This document shows positions 17,853-26,067 of a stretch of 64,000 nucleotides of DNA, piece by piece. The DNA lies in contig JAOARQ010000013.1 of assembly GCA_025210455.1 (NCBI GenBank), positions 269,466 to 333,465 of the forward strand, written 5' to 3'. Made by a program: the position numbers and the translations under genes. Below the pieces are notes generated by a model, which saw nothing but the letters and a program-made list of their open reading frames with translations, ran no database searches and had not been told where the DNA came from. The stretch is from Pelagimonas sp. GTDB lineage: Bacteria; Pseudomonadota; Alphaproteobacteria; Rhodobacterales; Rhodobacteraceae. The number at the start of each line of letters is the position of its first letter. Position 1 is the first letter of the stretch.

Positions 17853-18717
17853 TTTTCGCCCTCAGTTCAGAGTAGAGGTAGGGAACGACGATGGTAAAGA
17901 CGACGCCCATCATGATCATGGCCGAGCTGGCTGCCTGACCAATGTCACCGCGCGAAAACGCCATGGTATACATGTAAGTCGCGGGCAGATCCGAGGCAAA
18001 GCCGGGGCCGCCGCCTGTCAGGGCGATGACAAGATCAAAGCTCTTGATGGCGAGGTGCGACAGCACGATAAAGGCAGACAGAAAGATCGGGGCCATCGAA
18101 GGGATGATGATCGCTGTATACACCCGCCATGTGGGGATACCATCGACCTGCGCTGCGCGGATGATTTCCGTATCCACAGACCGCAGCCCGGCGAGAAACA
18201 GCGCCATCACAAAGCCAGAACTCTGCCAGATTGCGGCGATGACGATGGTGTAAATCGCCATATCCGGGTTCACCAGCCAGTCGAAGGTGAAATTTTCAAA
18301 TCCCCAGCCGCGCACGGTGGCTTCGACGCCAAGACCGGGATTGAGGATCCATTTCCACGCTGTCCCGGTGACGATCATCGACAGCGCCATAGGGTACAGA
18401 TAGATCGTGCGGATTGCACCTTCGGTCCGGATATTCTGATCCAGCAGAATGGCCAGCACCAGACCGAGGATCATGGAAATCCCGATAAACAGCGCGCCAA
18501 ACAGGAACAGGTTGTTCATCGCCACATCCCAGCGCGGAGCGGAAAACAGGCGATCATATTGGATGAAACCGTGGATCTCGTATTTGGGAAGCAACCTAGA
18601 ACGTGTCAGAGAGACCCAGGCTGTCCAGGCAATGAAACCGTATACAAATATGAGAACCGCGATGAAGGAGGGGGCCAAGACAATTTTTGGCAGGTGATCT
18701 TCAAGCCATTTGGACAT
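17845..18717 (-). CDS. Sugar ABC transporter permease (MalF type)
   Basis: 290 aa from the ATG at 18717, which has AGGAGAG at good spacing. Six membrane segments are predicted; the EAA-like loop reads DTEIIRAAQVDGIPTWRVY. It pairs with the second permease in a CUT1 carbohydrate importer. A stable stem-loop lies between this gene and the binding-protein gene upstream, which fits the usual excess of binding protein over permease. Confidence 0.92.
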   Translation of the reverse strand: MSKWLEDHLPKIVLAPSFIAVLIFVYGFIAWTAWVSLTRSRLLPKYEIHGFIQYDRLFSAPRWDVAMNNLFLFGALFIGISMILGLVLAILLDQNIRTEGAIRTIYLYPMALSMIVTGTAWKWILNPGLGVEATVRGWGFENFTFDWLVNPDMAIYTIVIAAIWQSSGFVMALFLAGLRSVDTEIIRAAQVDGIPTWRVYTAIIIPSMAPIFLSAFIVLSHLAIKSFDLVIALTGGGPGFASDLPATYMYTMAFSRGDIGQAASSAMIMMGVVFTIVVPYLYSELRAKND

Positions 18718-18733
18718 GAGACTCTCCTGGTTT

Positions 18734-18763
18734 GCTGCCCACACCTGCGGGGGCGTGGGCAGC
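18734..18763 (-). promoter_or_regulatory. Stem-loop between binding-protein and permease genes
   Basis: A perfect nine-base inverted repeat (GCTGCCCAC, 18734-18742, with GTGGGCAGC, 18755-18763) with a 12-base loop and no T run. It sits between the stop of the binding-protein gene and the start of the first permease gene. Such hairpins usually stabilise the upstream mRNA and lower expression of the downstream genes. Confidence 0.6.
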
Positions 18764-18776
18764 CTATGTTAAAAGA

Positions 18777-20021
18777 TCAGAGGCTGTTGGCGATGGCGGC
18801 TGCCAGCTGCTTAACGGCTTCTTCAGAGGACATGTCCGAATTGAAATGTGCGGTCACAACATCGGTGATGGCACCGGATTGCGCGCCGCGCAGTGCCATT
18901 CCGTGGGCATAGCTGGGCAGCAGCGACCCACCTTCGGAACTGTCAGACATTTCCTTGGCCGACAGATGCGCGCAGCTGTCAAATTCGTCCAGCGCCACAT
19001 CAACACGTGCCGGGATCGAGCCTTTGTTCAGGTTGAACACCTTCTGAAAGCTCTGGCCGACGATCAGCTTGGCCAGCAGATCCTGACCGGCTTTGTTTTC
19101 GTCACCGTCTACGTCAAACATGGCAAAGCTGTCGACGTTATACAGGAAACCTTCGCCGGGCACCGAGGCACACAAGAAATCTTTGCCCGGCGCTTTGCCT
19201 GCCGCCAGGAATTCACCCTTGGCCCAGTCACCCATGATCTGGAAGGCGGCTTCGCCATTCATCACCATGGCTGTGGCCAGGTTCCAGTCGCGGCCCGGGA
19301 AGTTCGGATCAACAAAACCACGCATGGTGCGCATCTGGTCAAAGACCGCTTTCATTTCATCCGATGTCAGGGTTGCTTCGTCCAGTTCGACAAAGGCCTT
19401 GCGGAAGCCATCTGCACCCAGAACGCCAAGCGCAACGGCTTCGAATACGGTCGCGTCCTGCCAGGCCTGACCACCATGTGCCAGCGGGATGATGCCAGCG
19501 GCCTGCAGTTTTTCGGCTGCGGCGTTGAACTCATCCCATGTTGTGGGCATTGCGATGCCGTTGGCTTCCAGAACTGACGCATTGGCCCAGATCCAGTCTA
19601 CGCGGTGTACGTTCACAGGCGCGGCGCACCATTTGTCTTCGCACTTCATGTGACCCGCGATGGAATCAGGCAGCACATCTGCCCAGCCTTCAGCGTCAGC
19701 AACGGCGCTGATGTCTGCCAGTACGCCCTCTTCGTACCATTCCTGAATGGCGGGGCCTTTCAGCTGAACGGCGGTCGGCGCATTGCCCGACAGAACCCGT
19801 GCGCGCAGGGCGCTCATGGCGGCGTCGCCACCGCCACCGGCAACCGGCATGTCGGTCCAGGTGCCGCCATTGTCAGCAAATTCCTGCTGCAGAACCGCAA
19901 CGGATTTTGCTTCGCCGCCCGATGTCCACCAGTGCAGAACTTCAGCTTTTGGGCCGGCGAATGCCGCGCTGGCCGAGATCAGGGCTGCGGCGGAGACCGC
20001 GCTCAGGACATAATTCTTCAT
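18777..20021 (-). CDS. Sugar ABC transporter substrate-binding protein (glucose/mannose-type)
   Basis: 414 aa from the ATG at 20021, preceded by GGGAGGAAAC. A signal peptide (ending AFA) leads into a mature start of the kind EVLHWWTSGGEAKSVAV, which is typical of the GtsA-like glucose/mannose-binding proteins. Aromatic and acidic residues such as HRVDWIWAN and GDWAKGEF fit a sugar-binding cleft. Four conserved-looking cysteines are present. The specificity is inferred from resemblance and from the adjacent two-component system, an arrangement known for gtsABCD with its regulators in pseudomonads. Other hexoses are possible. Confidence 0.82.
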   Translation of the reverse strand: MKNYVLSAVSAAALISASAAFAGPKAEVLHWWTSGGEAKSVAVLQQEFADNGGTWTDMPVAGGGGDAAMSALRARVLSGNAPTAVQLKGPAIQEWYEEGVLADISAVADAEGWADVLPDSIAGHMKCEDKWCAAPVNVHRVDWIWANASVLEANGIAMPTTWDEFNAAAEKLQAAGIIPLAHGGQAWQDATVFEAVALGVLGADGFRKAFVELDEATLTSDEMKAVFDQMRTMRGFVDPNFPGRDWNLATAMVMNGEAAFQIMGDWAKGEFLAAGKAPGKDFLCASVPGEGFLYNVDSFAMFDVDGDENKAGQDLLAKLIVGQSFQKVFNLNKGSIPARVDVALDEFDSCAHLSAKEMSDSSEGGSLLPSYAHGMALRGAQSGAITDVVTAHFNSDMSSEEAVKQLAAAIANSL

Positions 20022-20162
20022 TGTGTTTCCTCCCACAAGATTTCAAAGCAAGCCAATTTGAGGCTTCTTTGTTTGAGTGCATCATGTTTGAAACGGGGGC
20101 AGGGCTGCAATCAACAGGCGCATGGCGGGTATTCGTCAGGGGAATGCAGAAAACTGAACAAA

Positions 20163-20227
20163 CTGTTACGGCCTGTTACACGGGGATTGATTCCGTTGCA
20201 CTCTGTTACATTGGCATTGATTATAAA
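20163..20227 (+). promoter_or_regulatory. Direct repeats phased at 10 bp plus minus-10 box upstream of the response regulator
   Basis: The heptamer CTGTTAC occurs at 20163, 20173 and 20203, with a degenerate copy (CCGTTGC) at 20193, all in a 10-bp register. A TATAAA box follows at 20222-20227, so the last repeat covers the minus-35 position. Phased direct repeats are how OmpR-family regulators usually bind. The region lies between the divergent binding-protein gene and the response regulator, so it could control both. Confidence 0.5.
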
Positions 20228-20263
20228 GTCTGAGGAACCGCAGTCGGGAAGAGGGGTGTTGGG

Positions 20264-20998
20264 GTGATTCCACGGATACTTGTTGTCGATGATGATCCCG
20301 AATTGCGGCAGATGCTCACGCAGTTCTTGCAACAGAGTGGCTGCATCGCGCTGCCTGCCACAAATGAAACCGGTATCCGCAAACATCTGTCGACCGGGCG
20401 GATTGATCTGATTTTGCTGGATGTCATGCTGGGGGATGAAAACGGTGTCGATATCTGCGCCAATCTGCGCAGCGAACAGTCGGTGCCGATTATCATGATC
20501 TCCGCGCTTTCAACTGACAGCGATCGCATCGCGGGATATGCGGTGGGTGCGGATGATTATATCGCGAAACCTTTCAATACAGATCTGCTGCTGGCGCGAA
20601 TCCGGGCAGTGCTGGCCCGTACACAGCGCGCATCATCACTGGCGCATCGCCGCCGCATGGCGACCTTTCGCTTTAATGGCTGGACGTATGATTCAAAACG
20701 CGACGAAGTGCTGTCACCCGAAGGCTATCAGGTGTCGCTGTCTCGGCGCGAGACGACGTTGTTGCAGGCGCTGCTGGCCAATCCCCGCATTCCGCTCACC
20801 CGACAAGAGATCGCGGATGCCCTGGACGTAACCAAGGAAAACGAAGGCCCATCCGAGGCCGAAGGGCGCGCGATTGATGTGCTTGTTGGGCGGTTGCGGG
20901 CGAAGATCGAAAAAGATCCCAAAAACCCGGATATGCTGCGCACGGAACGTGGGGTTGGGTATATCTTTGCGGTGGATGTTCTGGTCGAGGAGGAATGA
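20264..20998 (+). CDS. OmpR-family response regulator
   Basis: 244 aa starting with GTG, preceded by GAAGAGGGG. The receiver domain (1-120) has the acidic pair in LVVDDDPEL, the phospho-acceptor in LILLDVMLGDENG and the conserved lysine in YIAKPF. The C-terminal winged helix (about 135-235) includes LSRRETTLLQALLANP and GVGYIF. It overlaps the kinase gene by 4 bp. Being divergent from the sugar ABC operon, it most likely controls that operon, as GltR-type regulators do. Confidence 0.92.
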   Translation: MIPRILVVDDDPELRQMLTQFLQQSGCIALPATNETGIRKHLSTGRIDLILLDVMLGDENGVDICANLRSEQSVPIIMISALSTDSDRIAGYAVGADDYIAKPFNTDLLLARIRAVLARTQRASSLAHRRRMATFRFNGWTYDSKRDEVLSPEGYQVSLSRRETTLLQALLANPRIPLTRQEIADALDVTKENEGPSEAEGRAIDVLVGRLRAKIEKDPKNPDMLRTERGVGYIFAVDVLVEEE

Positions 20999-22437
20999 TG
21001 TCCTCTCTGCGGCTTGGCGGTGTTGCTTTGGTGGTCGTGGCCTTTGTGCTGGGATTGCTGGCGGCGGCGGTCTGGCTTAGATCTGATGCGCGCTGGAACA
21101 GCCATCTGCAACGCGCTGAATTTGCCGGGGCGGTGCTATATAGCAGCCTGCAATCCGGAGGTGCTCCGCCAATGGACGCACAGATCACCGCCTTGGATGC
21201 CGAGGATCAGGCGCGTGCGGATCGGGGGCGGTTTGATGCGATTTCCGAGGTGCCGCATCCAGCTCTGGTGACAAATCTGTCGATCCGGTCAAACCCAACT
21301 TCTGCGGATCGGGTTCAGCCACTGACACTGGCGATCCTGTCACCAGATCTGCGCTATCCTTTGTCTGGGGTTTCAGCGCGCGCGGCTTTGTCGCCGTCTG
21401 AAACCATGGCCAGTGTCACCCGACTGATGGCCACCTTTTGCAGCACCCCTGTGATGCTGGCTAAGTCGAGCGCGGGCCAGTGGTTGCGGATTGATGCACC
21501 CAAGATCTGGGGTTGCAGTGCCGCGCCCACGGATTATAGGCTGATCGCGGTTGGTATGGCGCTGGTCTCTCTGGCGATTTTGATCACGCGGGTGTTGAAC
21601 AGTTCAGCGCAGTTCACCGAATTTGCGCAAAGGTTGCGGGATCGCAATCGTATCGGCGGCCCCGAGGTCTATACCGCAGAAGGGGTGCAAGAGCTGCAAG
21701 ATATCGTTGCAGCGGTGAACAGCCATCTTGAGATTGAGCGCGACAGGCTGTCAGAGAGGGCAGCGGTATTGTCCGGGGTGACCCATGATCTGGGAACGCC
21801 CGCCACCCGTCTGAAACTGCGCACCGCCCTGATCGCGGATGCGGAACTGCGTTCCAAGCTGGAATCCGACATCGACAAGATGACAGAGATCATCGAAAGC
21901 GTTCTGACCTACACGCGCTCGGAACTGGATGCAGAAACGCCGCGCCAGATTTCGCTGACTTCGCTGATTGAATCTATCGTGGATGATTATCAGGATATCG
22001 GCAGCCCGGTTGTGTTTCAGGCGGCGGATGCCCTGTCTGTTCTTGGGGGGCGGTCGCTGTTTATGTCGCGGCAAGGCACTGGATCACTGCCTGCGGATGA
22101 TAAGGTGATTATCACCGGGCGTCCGGTGGCCCTTGGGCGGGCAGTTTCCAATCTGATCGACAACGCGCTGAAATATGGGCGCCGTGCGACGGTGGGGTTG
22201 GAAAAGGACGCAGACTACGCAACCATCATCGTCGAAGACGAGGGCACTACTGTCACAGCGCAGGATGTGGAAGTTCTGGCTGCCCCGTTCAAACGCGGCA
22301 GCAACACCAAGGTGATTGCAGGGCACGGGTTGGGGCTGACGATCGTATCTTCAATCGTCAATCTTCACGGCGGCACAATGACATTCGAACCGGGTGCCAG
22401 GGGGCTGCGCGTCAAGATCACCATTCGGCGGCAATAG
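20995..22437 (+). CDS. Sensor histidine kinase
   Basis: 480 aa. It has an N-terminal membrane segment (about 5-25), a periplasmic domain (26-180), a second membrane segment (about 183-200), then a HisKA-type dimerisation helix with the phospho-acceptor in VTHDLGTPATRLKLR. The ATPase domain has NLIDNALKYG (N box) and GHGLGLTIV (G2 box). It should phosphorylate the response regulator encoded just upstream, whose stop overlaps its ATG (good AGGAGGA site). The periplasmic region has two cysteines. The signal is unknown but probably relates to sugar supply. Confidence 0.9.
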   Translation: MMSSLRLGGVALVVVAFVLGLLAAAVWLRSDARWNSHLQRAEFAGAVLYSSLQSGGAPPMDAQITALDAEDQARADRGRFDAISEVPHPALVTNLSIRSNPTSADRVQPLTLAILSPDLRYPLSGVSARAALSPSETMASVTRLMATFCSTPVMLAKSSAGQWLRIDAPKIWGCSAAPTDYRLIAVGMALVSLAILITRVLNSSAQFTEFAQRLRDRNRIGGPEVYTAEGVQELQDIVAAVNSHLEIERDRLSERAAVLSGVTHDLGTPATRLKLRTALIADAELRSKLESDIDKMTEIIESVLTYTRSELDAETPRQISLTSLIESIVDDYQDIGSPVVFQAADALSVLGGRSLFMSRQGTGSLPADDKVIITGRPVALGRAVSNLIDNALKYGRRATVGLEKDADYATIIVEDEGTTVTAQDVEVLAAPFKRGSNTKVIAGHGLGLTIVSSIVNLHGGTMTFEPGARGLRVKITIRRQ

Positions 22438-22569
22438 GAGTAGATGGTGAAATTCGTGCAGATTTTCTGCAACAGCTTGAAACGCGCCTTGGCTCTTGGC
22501 TAGAGTTTCCATAATTAGACAGCTTAGCGGGATCGCATACTATATCCTGTGCTTTCTGGGGGTAACTTT

Positions 22570-23004
22570 GTGGATAAAAACGTCACGCATCTGGTCAAGC
22601 TTAGCGTCGGGACCGAAAGTATCGAAGGTCTTGAAGACTGGCAGTACAGTTATGCGCAGCGCTTTGCAGATGGGTTTCCCCGCCATATCACCCGTATGTT
22701 TCCAAAGCGTAGCGCAGAGATTCTGGCAGGCGGATCAATCTATTGGGTGATCAAAGGTCAGATCCAATGCCGCCAGCGCATTTTGCGGTTGGATCGGGTG
22801 GAGGCCGAGGATGGTACGCCCCACTGCGCGATTGTGCTGGATCCTAAGATCGTGCGCACAACATCCGCACCCAAACGCCCATTTCAGGGCTGGCGGTATC
22901 TGTCGGATGAGGATGCCCCAAAGGACCTGCCCAAGAATCGCCAGAGCGAAGATCAGCTTCCGCCAGAGCTGGCTGGGGCGCTTGCCGAGATTGGCGTGCT
23001 GTAA
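22570..23004 (+). CDS. DUF1489 family protein
   Basis: 144 aa if the GTG at 22570 (preceded by GGGGGTAA) is the start, giving VDKNVTHLVKLSVG as the N-terminus; seven more codons are open upstream. The pattern VGTESIEGLEDWQ, YWVIKGQIQCRQRIL and RPFQGWRYL is that of DUF1489, an alphaproteobacterial family of unknown function. There is no signal or membrane segment. It is monocistronic, followed at 125 bp by the GNAT gene. Confidence 0.85.
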   Translation: MDKNVTHLVKLSVGTESIEGLEDWQYSYAQRFADGFPRHITRMFPKRSAEILAGGSIYWVIKGQIQCRQRILRLDRVEAEDGTPHCAIVLDPKIVRTTSAPKRPFQGWRYLSDEDAPKDLPKNRQSEDQLPPELAGALAEIGVL

Positions 23005-23129
23005 CATCTGGACCTGCCCGTTTTCTGGGCAGGGTAGTGCGACAAAGGGTAGACGAATGCGAATTAGATGTTTTTCTGAAACCGATAGCGGTATGCGTTT
23101 TTTGATCGCCCGGCAAATCTGAGTACGAC

Positions 23130-23609
23130 ATGGAATTTCAAGAGGTCACAAACCGCAACGATGAGATCGAAGAACTGCTGATGCGCCACGCGGCGTTGAT
23201 GCGGTCATTGTCAGAGGAAGAAAGCTGTCATGTGATGACAGCGCAAGAGCTGCGTGCCAGTGGGGCGCAGGTTTTTGGATTGTTTGAAGCCGGGGCTGCT
23301 GTGGCTGTGGGCGCTTTGAAGCCCCTGGGGGACACTCCTCAAGCCCTTGCGGGCTTTCCTCGTGTGGAACTGAAATCGATGCATGTGCGTCAGGAACGGC
23401 GCGGTGCGCAGCTTGGGCGCAAGTTATTGCAGGCGCTTCTGGCACAGGCAGGGCGGGACGGAGCGCAGAGTGTTTGGTTGGAAACCGGGTCAGACGAAAG
23501 TTTTGCAGCGGCACGACGCCTGTATGAGGCCGCAGGCTTTGAGTATTGCCCACCTTTTGCGGGCTATCTGGAAGATCCGGCAAGTGTTTTCATGACGAAA
23601 ACCCTGTGA
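23130..23609 (+). CDS. GNAT-family N-acetyltransferase containing an embedded repeat
   Basis: 159 aa. The acetyl-CoA motif is VRQERRGAQLGRKLLQALL, with ELKSMHV before it and AARRLYEAAGFEYCPPF near the C-terminus, close to the YitI/PhnO-like acetyltransferases. The substrate is unknown. Residues about 70-78 (PQALAGFPR) are encoded by a copy of the REP-like repeat also seen at 6897, which here lies inside the reading frame and adds a short loop. It converges on the paa cluster. Confidence 0.85.
   Translation: MEFQEVTNRNDEIEELLMRHAALMRSLSEEESCHVMTAQELRASGAQVFGLFEAGAAVAVGALKPLGDTPQALAGFPRVELKSMHVRQERRGAQLGRKLLQALLAQAGRDGAQSVWLETGSDESFAAARRLYEAAGFEYCPPFAGYLEDPASVFMTKTL
23335..23362. repeat. Palindromic REP-like element, copy 2 (inside a coding region)
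   Basis: Second copy of the 28-bp element at 6897-6924 (25 of 28 identical, same orientation). The core AAGCCC-N4-GGGCTT and the trailing TCCTCG are retained. It lies in frame inside the GNAT gene without breaking it. Confidence 0.6.
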
Positions 23610-23618
23610 GGTAAGGCA

Positions 23619-23637
23619 GGCAGCCGGATCGGCTGCC
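23619..23637. terminator. Hairpin between convergent genes
   Basis: GGCAGCCG (23619-23626), a three-base loop and CGGCTGCC (23630-23637) form a strong stem between the convergent GNAT and PF05138-like genes. There is no T run on either strand, so it may be a weak or Rho-assisted transcript end. Confidence 0.4.
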
Positions 23638-23651
23638 CTGGACCACTTTGG

Positions 23652-24413
23652 TCAGTCTGCAGCGCTAAGGCCCAGATCTTGCAAGATCGCTTTGGTCTCT
23701 GACTCCCAACGGGACTTTAGCTCGCTGTTGGAGGTTTTGCGCAACCCATATTTTTTTAGGGTCTCAGCCTTGGCAGAGACATCAGCCCCAAACGAGGCTG
23801 CCACACGCGGCCACCAGTAGGCGACAGATGCCTCAAGCGCCGCTTTGTCTTCGGTGACAGCCAGCTTGGTCAGCCCCTCGGCTGCAAGTTCGGCGTGACG
23901 CGCCTCAATAGGGGCGATGGCGCGAAAGGCCTCGGCAAGTGGCTGATAAGAGACCATCGAAAACTCGGCCAGTTGTACCGCAACAGCGCGCCCCATCAGC
24001 AGGTTCATCACCACCGAATCCGCCCAGCCATCCAGAGGATAGTTGAACACCGCCAGTCGCATATCCTGCTCTGATCGGGTGGCGCCAATGTCGGCATCAC
24101 GATCCAGCCGGGCGGTCCAGGGATGGTGATTGGCATATTTCGCCTCATCCACACCGAACTGCCCCATAATCTTTAACACGCGGTCGGCGTTATCAGTTTT
24201 CTCCAGCACGATTTTGGCCGCTGCGATGCGTTCCTTGATGCCGGGGCCTGTGTTGATCACATCGGCAAAGCCCGCTGCGCCGGCCAGTTCGGAATCCACA
24301 AAGGTGGCCATCAGCTTCATCAATTCCGCCCGATAGCGCGCAGGCACATTCGTTGGGTTGGTCAAAACCCCACCTTTTTCCAGATAGCTTTCAATGCTCA
24401 TCTCTTCGGACAT
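23652..24413 (-). CDS. PF05138-like phenylacetic acid catabolic family protein (extra PaaA/PaaC-like subunit)
   Basis: 253 aa from the ATG at 24413, with GGGAGGATAA upstream. The all-helical pattern is that of the ferritin-like PaaA/PaaC group: FVDSELAGAAGFADVI, a DIGATRSEQDMRL segment and IEARHAELAAEGL. It is neither paaA nor paaC, both of which are present elsewhere in the cluster. It is separated from paaE by a terminator-like hairpin, yet keeps its own strong ribosome-binding site. It may form a further oxygenase-type or scaffold subunit; whether the di-iron ligands are complete cannot be decided here. Confidence 0.7.
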   Translation of the reverse strand: MSEEMSIESYLEKGGVLTNPTNVPARYRAELMKLMATFVDSELAGAAGFADVINTGPGIKERIAAAKIVLEKTDNADRVLKIMGQFGVDEAKYANHHPWTARLDRDADIGATRSEQDMRLAVFNYPLDGWADSVVMNLLMGRAVAVQLAEFSMVSYQPLAEAFRAIAPIEARHAELAAEGLTKLAVTEDKAALEASVAYWWPRVAASFGADVSAKAETLKKYGLRKTSNSELKSRWESETKAILQDLGLSAAD

Positions 24414-24429
24414 TTTATCCTCCCAAAAC

Positions 24430-24454
24430 AAAAGGGGCCGCGAGGGGCCCCTTT
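24430..24454 (-). terminator. Terminator-like hairpin after paaE
   Basis: On the minus strand AAAGGGGCC pairs with GGCCCCTTT around a short loop and is followed by TGTTTTGG. It lies between the paaE stop and the PF05138-like gene. It should end or attenuate the paaABCDE transcript and lower expression of the last gene. Confidence 0.6.
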
Positions 24455-24462
24455 GAATTTCC

Positions 24463-25539
24463 TTACTGATCGAAATCGACGACAACCTTATCTGTCACCG
24501 GGTAGGCTTGGCAGGACAGCACATAGCCTTTCTCAACTTCGTAATCTTCCAATGCGTGGTTTGTGACCATGTCTACTTCGCCCTCCAGCACGCGGCAGCG
24601 GCAGGTTGAGCACACACCGGCCTTGCAGGCGTAAGGCGCGTCGATCTTGTTTTCCAGCGCGGCGTCCAGAACAGTCAGGTCTTTTGAGACATCAACGGTC
24701 TGCGTTGCCCCATCGACAACAATCGAAACGCTGGCCTGATTGCCACCAGCGGCCGCGTCTTTCGACACAGCGCGCTTTTTGGCGCGGCCTGGCTGGCTAG
24801 AGGCAAAGAGTTCGAATTTGATCTGGCTTTCCTCCAGACCCGCAGTGCGCAAAGCCGCGGCGATGCCCAGCATCATCGGTTCAGGTCCGCAGATAAAGGC
24901 TGTGTCGACCGAAGGAATGTCGATCCAGCCTGAATTGAACAGAGCGGCACATTTTTCTTCGGTCACCAGACCGGTGAAAAGATCGATTTCCTGCGCATCC
25001 GATTCCAGAATATGGATTACATTGAACCGACCCATAAATATGTTCTTCAGGTCTTCCAGCTCTTCGCGGAACATGATCGTGTTCACGCCTTTGTTTGCGT
25101 AGACCAGTGTAAAGGCAGACTGCGGTTCTTGGGCCAGCGTCGTCTTGATGATCGACAGCACAGGCGTGATGCCCGACCCACCGGCAAAGCCCAGATAGGT
25201 TTTTTCGTTTGCCGCATCCAGAGCGGTGAAAAAGCCGCCCATGGGGGGCATGGCTTCGATGGTATCGCCGATCTTCAGCTCTTCATTGGCCCAGGTAGAA
25301 AAGGCGCCGCCGTCCACGCGTTTGATGCCAACCTGCAAGATGCCTTCATCTTTGCCAGCACAGATCGAATAGCTGCGGCGCAGTTCTTCGCCGTCGAAAT
25401 CATGGCGAAAGGTCAGATACTGACCCTGGGTGAAATCAAATTCCTCAGCGGCCCCATTGGTGGGTTTGAGGGTTAGAACCACCGCGTCGCGGATGGTTTT
25501 GTGAATGTCTGTCACTTCTAGTTCGTGAAAGCGCGCCAT
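24463..25539 (-). CDS. paaE: Phenylacetyl-CoA epoxidase, reductase subunit
   Basis: 358 aa from the ATG at 25539, with GGGAGGACA upstream. It has an FAD-binding domain (RRSYSICAG), an NAD(P)-binding domain (GGSGITPVLS), and a C-terminal plant-type 2Fe-2S ferredoxin domain (CKAGVCSTCRCR plus a later CQAYP). PaaE passes electrons from NADPH to the PaaAC oxygenase core that epoxidises phenylacetyl-CoA. It follows paaD after a 13-bp gap. Confidence 0.93.
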   Translation of the reverse strand: MARFHELEVTDIHKTIRDAVVLTLKPTNGAAEEFDFTQGQYLTFRHDFDGEELRRSYSICAGKDEGILQVGIKRVDGGAFSTWANEELKIGDTIEAMPPMGGFFTALDAANEKTYLGFAGGSGITPVLSIIKTTLAQEPQSAFTLVYANKGVNTIMFREELEDLKNIFMGRFNVIHILESDAQEIDLFTGLVTEEKCAALFNSGWIDIPSVDTAFICGPEPMMLGIAAALRTAGLEESQIKFELFASSQPGRAKKRAVSKDAAAGGNQASVSIVVDGATQTVDVSKDLTVLDAALENKIDAPYACKAGVCSTCRCRVLEGEVDMVTNHALEDYEVEKGYVLSCQAYPVTDKVVVDFDQ

Positions 25540-25552
25540 TGGTTGTCCTCCC

Positions 25553-26014
25553 TCAGATGCACTTGAAATATTCGAATGGCTCAAGGCAGTCCTGGCAGCG
25601 CCATTGTGCCTTGCATGGGGTTGAGCCGAACTGGCTCAGCTTTTCGAGATGTGCGCCGCCGCAATGGGGGCAGCGCTGGGGGCCGCCCGCAGGTTGCGGA
25701 GGGGCGATCCCGTATTTTTCCAGCGCGTCCCGCGCCTTGTCTGACATCCAGTCTGTCGTCCAGGCTGGGGCAAGCTGCTGTTTCAGCTTGATATCTGTCA
25801 TGCCGCAATCGCGCAGCCGGGTCTCGATATCCATATTGATCATCGAGGTCGCCGGGCAGCCGGAATAGGTCGGTGTCACAGAGACCACGCAGGTTTCACC
25901 GAGAAATTCCACATTTCGGATAATGCCCAGATCCACAAGGGTGATCACGGGAATTTCCGGGTCGGGGATGGTTTCCAGCCATTCCCATACCTGTTCAACA
26001 CTCGGCTGGGTCAT
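25553..26014 (-). CDS. paaD: Phenylacetyl-CoA epoxidase, PaaD subunit
   Basis: 153 aa. The N-terminal MIP18/DUF59 part has IPDPEIPVITLVDLGIIR and TYSGCPATSMI. The C-terminus has zinc-finger-like cysteines (CPHCGG and CQDCLEPF). PaaD is thought to help iron-sulfur or di-iron assembly of the epoxidase complex rather than catalyse the reaction. It lies between paaC and paaE on the same strand with short spacers. Confidence 0.93.
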   Translation of the reverse strand: MTQPSVEQVWEWLETIPDPEIPVITLVDLGIIRNVEFLGETCVVSVTPTYSGCPATSMINMDIETRLRDCGMTDIKLKQQLAPAWTTDWMSDKARDALEKYGIAPPQPAGGPQRCPHCGGAHLEKLSQFGSTPCKAQWRCQDCLEPFEYFKCI

Positions 26015-26067
26015 TGTCCTAAGTCCTTGCGGTGTGTCACACGGCCCGTATCTGGGCCGCGTTCAGA

